A stretch of DNA of 64,000 nucleotides from Dermatophagoides farinae (GCF_024713945.1 NC_134678.1:7006001-7070000), one strand, 5' to 3'. Positions 14,905 through 29,000 are shown, counted from the stretch's first letter. The notes: generated by a model not told the origin, from the letters alone. Made by a program: numbers and translations.

Positions 14905-17900
14905 GTCGCAGAGCAAACAAAACAAAAAATAAAACAAATTGATCTCGACAAAAAACGAATGGAATAAAGTTATTTACTGAGAATGAATAAAGCAAACGAA
15001 TACAATACACACATATATATATAGTGTGATGATTGTAATTGGAATCGAACTACTAAATATTCTCAATGTAGTTTTTTGTTTCGTTTCTCGTTTAGGAAAT
15101 TGCAAACACTAAAGAGAAAACAAAAAAAAAATTCATGACAAACATTTTCAATGAAAATAAAGAGAATGAATGAAAACAAAACTCGAAATTTTTTTTCCTT
15201 ATTTTTCAATGATCCAAAATGATTGAGAAAAAAAAACCGGAACATTGTAGGAGAATAGATCTTGAATGATTCTTTTTTTTGTTATATATTCAAATGAATT
15301 ACATTAAAGAAGCAGAGAAAAAAAATAACATGGACCGTAAAAAAAAATATAGTCGGTATTACGGTAAATGATCAACGACGATGACGACAACAAAAACATT
15401 GAAAAGATCAAACAAAACGGATAAATCAACAACGAATAAGAATAATGATGATGATGATGATGATTTTCATTTTAAATTTTGATGCTGGTTTTTTTTTCAT
15501 TGTCTCACAACCAAAGATCAAAATCATCATCATTGGTGGGATGGTTCAGATAGTCTGTTATCATCATCATCATTTTTACTATCTCGTCATCACAAGAGCA
15601 GCTGAAGAAAAAAAATGCAAATTATCCAAAAATTAAATTAATAATTTTTTTTCTGTTATTCATCCATCGCATCATCATTGCACACATAGTACATGTTTTA
15701 GCAACAAGAAAAAAAAAGAACCCAAAAAAAAGCAAAATAAAAATTCTGCATGTTCCACAGAAAAAAAAAACAAAATGCAAAAATGAATTCAACCATTCAA
15801 CCAAGAGAACTGTGATTCTGTCATCGTCATCATCATCAACAACAATAGCCAAAAGAAAAAAAACTGACGACAATGATCCAAAACACTGTATGATACCATG
15901 ATACAAACAACCTATGATGATGATAAAGAGAAGAAAAAAAATTCAAACAGAGAATAAATTTTTTTTTGTTTTTTTTTTACTTTTGGATCATATCAACTTG
16001 ATGTCGTCGTTGTCGTAGTCGTTCCTATGATGATGATACTATGAGCTAAATTCAATTTTAGTCTCGTTTTTTTTGTTGTTGTTGTTGAATGACTAAACCA
16101 TTATTTATCGAAGAGGAAAAATCGAGTCATCATCCAAACAACACGTCAACGAATGATATAGATTCAACGAATAATCACGCGCTTCATGTGATGATTATGA
16201 TGATCATGATCATGATCACTGAATGAAATGTTATGTTATGTTATGTTATTATTACCCTGAAAATAGTTTTTTCCATTCATGGACAACGTATAATTTTTAA
16301 TATTAAAATGGGAAAAAAATACTGCAAAACAAATAAAAACGACAATCTACACATATAGAAAAAAATTGAATATATTGATTTCACATCACATTGAAAAGTG
16401 TGAAAAAAAAAGTCATCATCATCATCGTTATTTGAATTACAGAATAAAAAATCTGTAACCATTTGAAAATTGGAATTGATTAAGATTTCTAGGGCTACAA
16501 ACAAAAAAAAAATGTGTGTATATGGTTGATGTGACATTTGATGATAGTAGCATGAAAAATTGATAATTTTAGGATCAATAATTTTTTTTTGTCCATGTCG
16601 TAAACGACATAAACATTAAAGAATTTTTTTTTTTTGGAAAAATTAAAAACAGAGTGATAAACTTTTTGAATTCTATGAAAAAAATGTTCCTTTTTCCAAA
16701 TTGTAACAACAACAACAACAACAACAATACATTTTGTAATCATTTTTTTCGATTTTTTTTCCATTTCCATCCAAGCATTTGTGAAATAAAAATAACCTAG
16801 ATAATACCCCTAGCGCATAGGAATGAATGCATTTGATGCATGATGGCTAATGAATGGAAGGAGGAATGAATACATCCGAAACAAAAATGAATCGATAGAA
16901 TCGTGAAAAAAAATGAGAATTTTTTCCATTTCATTTTATGAGATTGAATGGAATCGAAAAACAGCAGCACAAAACTTATTGCACTATTGATTTGATTTTA
17001 TGCCTTTAGGGTGGTGGTGATAGTGGTGGTAGTGTGAGAAGAGATTCTCTGTAATTTGAAAAGAAAAATCTGCCTGTGTTTGTATAAACGAAATTACGAA
17101 AACAGTTAAAATATTACGAATAGGAAATAGGAATATATCCGCCATATGATTGAAGGCTTTGCAAAACAAAACAAAACAAAACAAAAAAAAAATAAGCTGC
17201 ATTACAACAAAACAGGGCTCATCATCATCATCAATTAACTTGAAATGACGTTGTATTATTATTACGCGATTTATTTTTTGTGTTTATTTATTTTTCTGTT
17301 TCATACAAATTTTCGGTTTCTGTTTTGTTTTCATTTTGATTAACCATTTAAAAAAAATATGGTGATATCACACCAGAGGTGTCAAATAAAATGATTATAT
17401 GTATATAGAAAACCAGATTGATCAGATTCATGAATGATGATTGATTGTGGAAAAAAAGAATTAAAGAATTCCAGAAAAAAATAAACATAATTCATTTTGG
17501 ATCCAAATAATTACCTCTTTGAAAAATTCAAAAGAAAAAAATTAACTATTTAATTAGTTTTTTTGCTCTTTTCTATCTTTCATTCTTTAGATCGTGTTTT
17601 CTTGTAAATCGTTTTTCTTCGTCGAAACAGTTCAAAACGAAAACGAAACAAAAAAAAATCATTTGACGTTTGATTGATTAATTCACAAATTCTCACTTGG
17701 TGGTGCTCTTACCATCACCATCATTCAGAGAAAAATGAATGTGATGAACACAAAGATGTGTATGTGTAAATGGATTTTTTTTCTTCAGAAAAAAATACTG
17801 ATTCTTCCCCAAACTCACTTATGAAAAAAAACTATCATTTTCTGAACTATTCTGATCTTTGATGATCATAGTCACACACACGAACATAACGGCTTTGTTC

Positions 17901-18814
17901 GTAACAAAAAAAAAAAAAAAAAAAACTAGAGAGAGAGAGAGAGAGAGAAAAAAAAAACTAAACAGGACGACGAAGTGCTTTGATTAATCTATTGGGATCT
18001 TGAATTTGTTTGTGAAAATGAACACAGAATCGAAGCCTAAGCATGCAAAGAATGAACACAGAATATATATACAAACAGAGGCGTCAGAGACCGACAAAAG
18101 ACCCAGAATAAAAAAAAAAATTTTTAATTAAATCCCGAATGTGTAATGCTGTTTTGTTCAAAGATGTGTAGCCATAATGTATGTGGGTGGGTAGGTTGTT
18201 GGTGTAATAAGTAAATTGAGATTGAAGATGCTATTCATTCATTCATTTGTATTACATAAACATGAAACGAAACAAAAAATAAATGGTGTTTCCCCTTTCA
18301 TCAATCCTATTGGAAAGGAAAAAAAATTCACACACCATGTATGTTGAGGCGTAAATTGGGTAAATTAGCAAACACACACACACATACATAAATATATAAA
18401 ATAAATCAAATTGAAAGAAGCAAATAAGCATCCAATGGAAAAAAAAATCGTCATAACAAAACAGCAACAATATTCCATTTGATTGTATGAGAAACATTTA
18501 CATTTACAAATAAAGATAAAACCCACCATTTTATCATCGCTAGAATAACAATGAAAATGTGCCATAGTTTTTTTCTCTGTTATCAGCCGGTTATTACAAA
18601 TTAAAAGTGTCACGCGAGCATCAATTGTCTGTGTTTGTTTGTATGTTGTATACAAATGGGGGTCATAATGTGGTTGAAAACGCAAACACCATGTACATGT
18701 TCCAAACATGAAAAACAAGAAAAAAAAGAGAGAAATGTCTCGATATCTAGATTGCCTGGTTATTGCAATTAATCATTATTAAAACCGCTAACTTTTTACG
18801 ATACCCGGTAATAG

Positions 18815-18912
18815 TAGACCGCATATATTACAACAAATTAAAGCTTTGATCAATCTAGGTCAAAATTCCGGATACTTGTCAAAGAAAACTTTGAAATATA
18901 TGAAAAGTGGGG
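18815..18912 (+). CDS. Candidate orphan exon or coding relic
   Basis: A 32-codon open stretch (frame from 18,816) with balanced amino-acid content lies in otherwise low-complexity DNA. It includes the peptides RPHILQQIKALINLG and YLSKKTLKYMKSG. A possible branch/acceptor region (gctaac, then tttttacgatacccggtaatag) ends at 18,814. A near-consensus donor (G|GTAAGT) follows 18,912, and the same frame hits a stop about 27 nt upstream of 18,816. It could be a small internal exon of a gene with very long introns, a decayed transposon fragment, or chance. I recognise no family, and neither reverse-strand reading is better. Confidence 0.25.
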
Positions 18913-20032
18913 GTAAGTTTGTATCATCAGCAGAGAATGAATTCTTTCACAAAAAAAAAATTTAATTTTTGAGTTCAATGAGTTCAATTTTAATTAAAAA
19001 AAAGTGAAAAAAAAACTTTCAAAAACTAAATTGACAAATGTTTCAGTCTCAAAATGGCCAATTTTATTGAAACAATTTGTGTGTTGTGTTGTGGTGGTGG
19101 TGGTGGTGGTGTGGTCACAACTTTGCGAAAATCGATCGGATTCAAAATTGTTCAATTTTTTTTTGTTTGTGTGTTTGGGACTGATCAATTCTGATCGATT
19201 AGTGAATCAACCAAAAAAAAAAAAAAAAAAAAATACTTGACTATTTATATCAAGAATAATAGAGATTTTCATTAAATGACAAAAAAAAATTGGCCAAAAA
19301 GATAGAGACAAAAATCGAAATCGATAGATTGGTTTGGTTTTGGATGGATAGTTTTTTTTCTAGTTTTGGTTCCTGAAAATGAACACACACACATGCTATT
19401 CAACATCGATTCTTTTTTCTTTTGCTGTTCGTATGTCGTTGTCGTCGTCATCGTCGTTTCACATTTGGCGGCATTCAAAGATAATTAAATTTATTTTCAC
19501 ATCTCTCTGGCTCACACACACAATCACCCAATCATACCAACAAAGAAAAAGTATCTCACACACAATCTCTTTTTTTTGTTTAATATGACAAAAAAAAATA
19601 GAAAAAAAAGAGATATCAAAAGTTTATAAGATGTCACCAATCTGTCTGTGTGTGTGGAGATTGGAAATGAACTAGATTGCATTGTTGCTAAAACGATATG
19701 AAACCAGTGCGTGTGTATGTGTGTGTGTTAGTAGTCTCAAAAAGCCCTAAAGATTTTCATTGATACTGATGGGTTTTGTTTTATATATTGTTTAATTGAA
19801 ATGGTAAACGAAACAAAACAAAAACGAATGAAAAAAAAAGAACCAACATGATGCTGCAATCAAATGAAGAAGAAAAAAAACGACGGACAATACAATCACG
19901 GAAATGGAGCCACAACAGAAACGGTTGGTCGTATCAGGGTTATCAAATGATAGCCAAAATATACAAAACTAAAAAAAAAATGCTAACGGGACAAAGAAAA
20001 AAAAACTTTCTTGATTCATTGTTTAAGGACGA

Positions 20033-20063
<31 letters not shown>

Positions 20064-20972
20064 TGTCCATATACAAAAAATCAGAAGAAACACAAACACG
20101 ATATGGTCAAATTGAGATGGCATATCTGACAATGAATTTCCGGACGACCAACAGAATCATAGCGAATGAGAGAGAAAAAAATTTTCATTTTTTTGCTGTT
20201 TTCTTCCATTCGGTTTTGCCTACCGATCCAAATAACTGGTTCAAATGATTGGAATGAATCGAATCAAATGAAACGAAACGAAAAGAAAAAACCAAATGGA
20301 TGATTGGTAAATAAGTAACTAAATATAAGTCCCAATTGCAATCAATATTGAGAAAGAATTGTATGAAGAAATTATAGAAATAGACATTCCTAATTGATCA
20401 ATTACGCACAACACACATATAAATACAAACACAATCACCTGGAATCAATCAAACATATGGTCCATTTTTATTATTATGACGATTATTAAGATACTCAATA
20501 ACAGAAAAAAATAGAACCGGAAATCAAATATAGCAAAGGCATGAATGAATGACTAAACATTGAATCGACAACAACGAAGTTATATTAATTTATTAAATGA
20601 CCAAACAGCAAGAATGGTCATTTCGAGAAAAAAAAACGGAAAAATATGCCATATGATTATGGAATACCAGAAAGAAGAAAAAAAAATTCTTCAAACAAAA
20701 CATTACACAATCAATGATGATGATGATGATATTTATAACGGAACATGGAATTCAACCGGAACAACAACAACAACAAAATTGTATGCAAGAGAAAGCCATT
20801 TGTTGTTGTTGTTGTTGTTGTTTTATCATTATATCATCATATACCAAACACACAAATGGAATGTTGATTTAATTAGAATGTCAAAATAACCGAAACAACA
20901 ACAGCAACAGCAGCAACAAAAACAACGAAAACGAAAAACTAGACAATAGTCTATTCCTAGATGATTGATAAA

Positions 20973-20973
<1 letters not shown>

Positions 20974-21004
<31 letters not shown>
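20974..21004. repeat. (TG)n microsatellite, 31 bp
   Basis: Uninterrupted TG run, the longest dinucleotide array seen in the left 40 kb. Confidence 0.9.
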
Positions 21005-21007
<3 letters not shown>

Positions 21008-22340
21008 GAATTCATAATAATAATTATTATGGCCAAAGCTATATATTGTGAATATAACATGAAAACGATTAATATAAAAGCTAGAGAGAAGGTCCATCAT
21101 CATCGCTATTGCAAGAAACGACAATTCTTCTACTTAGGAATTTTTTATCATTGAATAAAAATGAACAAATTTCGAAATGTCATACAACAATGATGATATG
21201 ATGATGATGATGATGAGCCAGTAAAAAAAAATGTGTGTTACATATAAACACCAATGTATAACTTTTTTTTGTAATTAGTTTACATGGAAAAAAATAGTTT
21301 TGATTGATAATTTGTATCGAGAAAATCCAAAAAAAAAAAAAAAAAAATCAAAAACAATTTAAAAAATCTGATTTTTGTTTTTTTTTTGTTCAGTGGCGAT
21401 GCTTTAATAAATGGATTGCCTATGGCCTACACTGGAACCAATGCAACAGCCAAAAAAAAAAAAAAAATTTCACCTTTTTGATTAGAGACATGCATGGCTT
21501 GAATCTTGTGATTTCAAAAGTGACAACAATGTCATAAACAATTTTGAATTTTCTCTTGTTTTTTTTGAAATAATTATAACGAAACAAACAAAGAATAATT
21601 ATCAAAATTGAATTCTTTTATCATTGGTTTGTTTGTTGTTGTTGTTGTTGTTGTTGTATGTTTGAGTAACGAACATTTTTCCCATTTATTCATTGTGTAT
21701 CATCACATATATGAAGTGATTGTTGTTGGAGAAAATTTTTTATTTTAGGAAAAAAATTTTTTCTTTAGAAACGAATAACATTGCCATTGTCATTTTAGAA
21801 TGTCATCATATAGCTTCAGGATGTTTCCGGATTCTTTCTATTCTTAAATACATGAACATCTTTCTCCATGTTCCATTTTTTTCTTCCATCATTATTATTC
21901 TTTATTGTTATTTTTTAATGTTGGTGATGCTAAGGCTATATTTTTAATTAATATTAACGCCATCTTTTGTTCCATTATCGTTGATCATCGAAAAAAAAGT
22001 CATTTGACATTAAAGACGAAAAATAAAAATCAATGAAATGGTTGGGCAAAAAAAAAATTGAAGAAATCAACCAAACCAATTCGATGATGATGATCATCAA
22101 AACTAGATCGTTTGGTAACCCACGCACACACACACAGTGTTCCTATACGACACACATGGAGAAAAAACCAAGAAAATCGAAATGATGAAATTTTTTTTGG
22201 ATCGGCAAAAAAAAAATATCGATTCCGGTACCAAGCATCGTATCACAACATCATCATGATCATTGACGACAAAAAGCGATCCAAAAAAATTACACAACAA
22301 ACAACGATGAAAAAAATAGAAAAAATGCCATCATCTTTGT

Positions 22341-22398
22341 CGTAGTCGTAGTCGTAGTCGCAATCGTCGTCATCATCATCATCATCATCATCATCGTC
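22341..22398. repeat. Compound (CGTAGT)n-(CAT)n repeat
   Basis: About three CGTAGT units followed by CGT and roughly nine CAT units. The reverse strand translates as poly-Asp, which explains an artefactual open frame there. Confidence 0.85.
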
Positions 22399-22471
22399 AA
22401 AACAACTAAAAACGAAGACGGAAAACATTAATAATATTCTTTCTTTCTATATCCAAATTCTGTATAATAAT

Positions 22472-22500
22472 AACAACAACAACAACAACAACAACAACAA
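22472..22500. repeat. (AAC)n microsatellite
   Basis: About ten AAC units preceded by TAA units. Confidence 0.9.
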
Positions 22501-25500
22501 TATAATGGTTTATTTTGCCCCTCTTTTCTGGCATGATTCAATAAAGAAAAAGAGAGAATAAAAAAAATGATATTGCAAAAAAAAAACAAAGATCGAAATC
22601 AGCAAAAGTCAAAAGAGGATTTTTTTCACTTCTTCTTCTTTACATAGCAAAAAAAAGCAACAGCAGTTTCAACAATATCATAACCATTTTAGGTCACAGA
22701 TGTTACAACAACATTAGAAGAAAAAAAAATAAAATAGAATATGGGCCGTATATATATGGGTGACCAAATTTTTTTCTAATTCATTCATCGGTACCAGTAT
22801 AGTAGTAGAAAAAAAACTATGAAATGAACCCAACAATCAAAAATGAAAAAAAAACACCAGCAGCACATGAAGATGATGATGCAACATATGATGTCGAATA
22901 ATCATGATGATGATGAAAAAAAAATTTGCTCAATTTATACGATTAAAGTATAAACAAATAATAAAAAGTCATGATGATGATAACAACATCCACACACACA
23001 CACAACATATTAATCTCTCTATTGATCTCAAAATATATAAATAAAAGTTCTGAATTTTAATGAGAGAAAAAAAAATCATTCACAGAAACAGATTCCCTCA
23101 CCCTAACAAAAAAAAGGATGAGCTATAATTGATTTTTAATTCACATGCATACACACACACATTGTGTGCTATGCATTAACTAAAAATTTAAATAAAAAGA
23201 AAAAAAAAATAGAATCCCAGATAAGTTTCAGGAATTTCATCATCCACCACCATCACCAAAGTTCTAAGAAAAATAAACTGTCAGAGATAAACTGTAGAGA
23301 GAGAGAGAGAGAGAGTTAGAATGTGGAATTGATGAAAGATTTCCAAATAAAAACAAGCTGGCTGGCTGGATGAATGAATGAATGAATGGACAGAAAAAAA
23401 CGTGATTTAAATTACTATTAAAATTTCCAACACATTCCACACACACACACAAACAAATTCTTCATTTCTTTTCATTTCATTTCATTTCATGTTTAAAGTT
23501 ATCTCAACACATACACACAAAATTCACAATTTTTCACCATTTCTTATCAGCCAAATTCTCTATAAAAGTACGAAATTTTGTACTACAAATATTTCAACAA
23601 CAAAACAAAGTCGATAGATAAAAAAACACACATGACAACAACAACAACAACCAAGTGGATAGAGAAGACGAATAAAATCTTCAACATACAAAGAGCAAAA
23701 AGAAAAAAAATTTTGCAGAATTACCAAAAAAAAAAAAAAAAAAAAAAAAAAAATAGAATCCGGCAAATACTGAAAATAAAATGGATCAAATAAATCTCAA
23801 TTTATTGCTTAAATGGACAGATATACGACGACGACCAAACCAAATCGAATAAACTTGAATATCAAACAAAGAATAAAATTTCCACGGAATGATTGATTGA
23901 AGATGAACCACTGCCACGATGATGATCATCATCATTTTATCTCGACATTTATTTCATCATCATCATCATCATTTAGATGAAAAAAATCCAAAAAAAAATC
24001 ACTAATGCTAATGGTCAACAACAAAATATCAGATCAGTCTTTTATTAAAGTGGTGAAAATTGCTATTCTATTGCTAATCTAGTAGAAAATGTCTTTTTTT
24101 TCGTTTTTCAAACCATTTACAACTGCCAACCAACAAATGGACCAACCACAAAAAAATGGAACACACATCAACTCAAATGGCCATAGAATCAAATTACATG
24201 AAGATATTCTTGGTCATTTTTATTTTATTTCTCATTTTCCATTGCTAAAATGGTGGTCTTTATTTTTTTTATATGAAAAAAACTGGCATCCTTTTCTGGC
24301 TAGCTCACCAAATATTGACAAACATACCATCAAATTCTAAGATACGGATAAAAATCATCATTTTCAATATTCACAATTCAGACTCAGAACACAGAATATT
24401 CTATTTTATCACACATACACACAAAAAATCAAACTTGCTTAAAATGGAATAATTAAATCGCGTTGCCACCAGAGATCGACGAAAATTGACATCATCATCG
24501 CAATGACCAATCATCGTTATCATCATCATCATCATCATTTATACGTCAAACTATAAGCTGCCAAAGCTATTAAATACCATACACAATGACAGTTGATTAC
24601 TGTGTAATCAATACCAGCATCAAATGAAAATAATTTTAGTCACATAATCGATCTTTGGATCTTTGTCCAATTTTTTTTCTTTCTTTCAAAATAGCCAATC
24701 AACAAACCCAAAAAGTCGATGGTGGAAAGAGAAATGGACTAAAAATATATTTGACAACAACAACAACAACGACAACAATCATTGGAGAATTCAATGGAAT
24801 CGTATATCGTATAAGAAAACGAAATTGAAATCAACAGAAAAAGAAGAAAAAAAATAGATTCTGAAATAAATGGATCAAATGAATCGAGAATTGAATCGAA
24901 ATGGTGGAACAAAATGACCAATAATTGAATCAAATGATTAAAATAGATGATGATGATGATGAGCAGATAATGAGAATGAACGAAAAAAATCATCATCAAA
25001 AATGAAACTACAAAGTGTGAAAGTTGAACCAGCGTGTGTATCTAAGTAATTAAGTCCAAGCCAAAAAAAAAAAAAAATAGATTACATTTCTGATTGCTTC
25101 ACAAAGGAAAAAAATTCTTTTAGTTTAGTTTTTTCTTTCAAATAAAACATTTTTATTCTTGAAAACTATCACCATCATAGTTATCATCGAAAAATGGTGA
25201 TAAATAACTGAAAAAAACAAAACAAAATCAAATCCAAGTGCTAATCAAAATGGATATCGAAACGAAACGAAAAAAAAACGAGATAGTGAGACAAAATTTT
25301 CTTGAAATTTGATCATCAAATGATTCAAAAAAAAACAAACAAACAAATTTGAATTGGTCAAAACCAAAAGCGAAATAAATACGGAAATAAAGGAGAAGCA
25401 ATTCATTCATTCATTCGTGAATGTCAAGTTAAATTGAAATCAAATCAATGCACCATTATAATAATGGTGGTGGTGATCATCGATGCAATTGTTAAAATGG

Positions 25501-25993
25501 AATGTGTTTTTCCTTTCCTTTCGTTTCCATTCTCTCTCTCTCTCTCTCTCTTTCTTCATTCTTGCATTGCATCGACCAAAATTTAATGTAAACATTTTTT
25601 CGTTTCGTTTCGTTTTTTGTTCGGTTGAACCCGAACGCAAAGAAGAAAAAAAAACCAATTCAACTGAATTTACACAATGACGAAAAATAAAAAAAAAATT
25701 CCAAAGCAAACCAAAATATTCGCCTTTTTTCGGAACAATTTTAAATCTGAATAAATATTTGTTGACCAAAAAAAAAAAAAAAAAAAATGATCAACAAATA
25801 TAAATAAATAAAAATAGCTCAAGCGAATGATGATGAAACTGTCCACACCAAATATAGAATGAATGAATCTTATCGAAATATTTTTTTTTCATCGAAAAAA
25901 AATCAATTCCAAATAAAATGTGGATTAGCCATAATTATCAATATATTTAGGCTGCCATTTTCATCAACATTTTATCATCATCATCATCATCAT

Positions 25994-26062
25994 CATAATT
26001 ACCTTAAAGTCCAATGTATAGTGCGCTCTATGCGCGTTATATGACTTTAGGGTACGCTTATG
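25994..26062. ncRNA. Candidate structured RNA hairpin (pre-miRNA-sized)
   Basis: A roughly 69-nt segment folds into one hairpin by eye. A 5-bp basal stem (25,994-25,998 with 26,058-26,062) is followed by a 12-bp stem (26,000-26,011 with 26,043-26,054, one G-U). Next come a 4-nt one-sided bulge (26,012-26,015) and an 11-bp stem (26,016-26,026 with 26,032-26,042, three G-U). The loop is TCTAT. The inner stem carries GCGC on both arms, unusual in such AT-rich DNA. The size and single-arm shape resemble a pre-miRNA, but I recognise no known miRNA and the strand cannot be decided. Alternatives: palindromic transposon relic, or a minus-strand micro-exon at 26,003-26,056 (18 open codons with weak splice sites). 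Confidence 0.3.
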
Positions 26063-29000
26063 TTATAGATTAACAATAAAAGTAGTGAAGCCAACATTTC
26101 AGGGGCTGATTCTGAAAATATACTGCAATATACCAAATGAAAGTAATGTTTTGATCAATTTTGAAAATAAAATAAAAACACAAAAAAAGTAAATTGGAAA
26201 ATATGCTGACGTTCAACAAAACAAAACAGAAAAATTTGAGAGAAATTAATCACAATGAATGTTTTTTTTTCGTTACAAAACTGAAAATGGAACCACCACC
26301 ACCACAACACATTCTATAAAGTGCATAAATTGCATTTAGGTGCAAAAAAAATTACCCCCAAACAACAACAACAACAACAAAGGAATCGGTAACGAAATCA
26401 AATTGCATTACAATTCCAACACTTGGTGAACGAAAAAGAATGATTTTTCAAAAAAAAAAAAAAAAAAACAAAAACAAAAAAAAATCATTTGATTCTTTCA
26501 CATGCAATAGAACAATTGTAGCTCAATTTATAACAAACAACAAACAGAATAACCAATTGATGCCAGAATTTTTTTTTCATTCGTTCAATTTTCAGTTTTT
26601 CCTTACTTTTTTTTCAATGTTTCAAAAACAAAATTGGGAAAGCGAGAAAACAAAAATGAATGGCATAGTAAAATCGGCTTGTTGTGATTGTGTGTGTGTG
26701 TGTGTGTGTGTATGGCAAAAACATTAACACAAACAAACAAATAATAATGGTTCGATCAAAAAAAAAAAAAAAAAAGACGATGGAAAAAAAGAAATCAAAA
26801 CACACACACACACACAAAAAAAAACAATCGAGAAAAAATGAGAACAAAACGGAAACACACAGAAACAATCTTAAAACAAAACAAAACAAAAAACGAAAAA
26901 CTAATTGAGCAAAGTATTTCTTCGATTTTTCTTTCGTTTATTCTTTTTTTTTCATTTCTCCTCATACGGTTAACGAAACATGAAAAATGGATATTTTTCT
27001 TTCTTATACACACACACACACAAACTACTTGCCATTTGTTCAATTTTTTTTTCACATTCACCAAAACTCTGTTCATTTCGACCATCGTTGATCGATTATG
27101 GACGTCGAAATACGACGACTACGGACGACCAAACTTTTTTATTTTGATTCGGCCTGTGTGCGTGTATGTGTATGTGTGTGTGGGTGTGTGTGTTTGTGCA
27201 TGTTGGAAATGAAATACAAAGAAAAAAAGAATTGGAAACTCAGTGCAAAAAAAAACTTTCACTGCTTAATGTAAATTTAAAAACAAATGAATCAATTTTT
27301 CTTGTTCTTTTCATGTTTTGTTTTGTTTCGTTTTTTTTTGATTCTTTGGAATAATAATGGTCGACATAAAAATATGGTGAATCGAACCAAATCGAATTTT
27401 TTTATTTTGGTAGAAAAAAAAGTTTTTTTTCATTTTGAAACAGAAAAAAAATCCAAACTCATTTGACAGATAATCTATCTGTGTTGTTCAGCTGTTTTGG
27501 GGTCCAACAAGAAAAAACAATCACTTTCTCTCATTCTCCCAGCGTCTTGAAGAAAAAAAAGTATGCATTTTTTTCCACCTTAATCAAGTTTTGTGTATGT
27601 TTGTGATGGATTGATCGATCTTTTTTTATTATTCAAAAAAAAAAAAAAAAAATTTCATTCTCTCTCGCGTTTTGGCTGTACATTTGATTATTATTTTCCC
27701 TGTCTGTCTACTTATTTCGGACATGTCGATCAATCGTTTTTTTTTTGAATTCAGTGAATCAAAAATCGAAACATTGGCACATCCAGGCAGAAAAAAAAGT
27801 TTGGCCAATCGAATCTACCACCAGATTTTTTTTTCTATCTCACTCAATGTTTTCAAAAAAAAAAAAAAAAATTTGATGAAAGATAATTGGTATTTGGCCA
27901 TAGTGGTTCTTCTTTTTTTTGCTATTGACAACAACAACAACTTTCATCTCCAAGATCTGTGCACCTGTGTTAATGTTGGAAAATTCATATTTTTCTGTTT
28001 CTCAATTTTTATGAAATAAAAACTTTACCAAACCAAACCAATAACAACACAGCTGGCTGAGTTTTTTTTTGTTGTTGAAAACTTTTGCATTCATCATATC
28101 TTATTATCATCAAAACAATTTTTTTTTTCAGAAAAAAACAAATTCAGTGTGACACACACAGTTTTTAATACACAGATATTTACTTTTTTTAATCAATAAA
28201 TTCTAAATTTTCACACACTCCCACACACACACGCACACTGATTTTCACCAAAGTGTGAAAGCAATAATTTTCGATGATGCTTAACAGATGAATAGATATA
28301 ATTAATGATCGATTTTATCCAACTAATCATCATCATCATCATCATGATTATCGACGAAGCATAAATGTTTGGATCCAAAAATTACTGAAAAAAAAATTTT
28401 TTTTCTGTACCATTAAAAATGATTTAAATCAAAGATGGCTCCATTGGAAAAAAAGAGTAAGAAAAAAAAGTTTCAGTCGTTTTTCATTTTGGTTTTTTTC
28501 GATAACAAAAAAAAGTTTACCAACCTCTAGTTTGTAAAATATATCTCGCACATAAAGTCGCGATTTAATCATGTCTATGTTCATGTCTATGTGTATGATG
28601 CCAGTGTGTGTGTGTTCAAAGAGTTTTATTTCAAGTAAAACAGAGGAAAAAAAATTCAAATCTACCCATTTGACTTTTTCTTTTTTTTTATTATTATTTT
28701 TCTTTCTCAAATCGAAGCAATTCATTCTCTCACGAATATAGAAGACGAATAGGATTTCTTTCCTTCTTTTTTTTCGGATACATTGCACATCAATTTTAAC
28801 TTTTAAAATATATAAAAAAATCAGACTAGAAAAAAAAGAATCCTATCGAATAGTGGAAGTTTCAAAAAAAAAAATTCTGCCCAATTTTTTTCTATACCCT
28901 AAACGTAAACTGACACATACACACACAGACAATTCGTGCACGAAACTTTTTTTTTCTGCAGACAAAATTGAAAATGATGCGAAAAAAAACAGAAAATTAA

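Larger units (their letters stand above)
10001..20000. other. Non-coding, microsatellite-rich DNA (block 2)
   Basis: Same character as block 1: A-rich stretches, CAA/TTG and CAT arrays, (CA)n, (GA)n and CTGCTG runs. Around 13.2 kb the + strand turns T-rich for a few hundred bases. Two less repetitive islands stand out: 18,000-18,110, where a 14-nt direct repeat (aatgaacacagaat) occurs twice about 32 nt apart, and 18,760-18,920, listed separately as an exon-like fragment. No other gene is supportable. Confidence 0.6.

Noticed and set aside
15020-15075. Possible tRNA B-box (ggaatcgaact, minus strand)
   Set aside because: The T-stem does not pair around the loop and no acceptor stem or A-box fits.
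19848-20129. 93-codon + strand frame rich in Lys/Arg/Glu
   Set aside because: Includes an (RE)n stretch from an AG microsatellite and poly-Lys from poly-A; no domain recognised and flanks are repeats.
20560-20889. 109-codon + strand frame with Asp, Thr and Leu runs
   Set aside because: The runs come from GAT, ACA and TTG repeats; non-ATG start and no conserved motif.
22243-22428. Minus-strand poly-Asp protein
   Set aside because: It is the reverse reading of the (CAT)n/(CGTAGT)n microsatellite.
24089-24340. 83-codon ATG-initiated + frame (MSFFSFFKPFTTANQQ..)
   Set aside because: Less repetitive than most, but AT-driven composition, no splice or promoter context and no family recognised; not strong enough to call.
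26003-26056. Minus-strand 18-codon micro-exon
   Set aside because: Splice sites are weak (acceptor ataacataag lacks a good pyrimidine tract), and the hairpin explains the unusual composition better.
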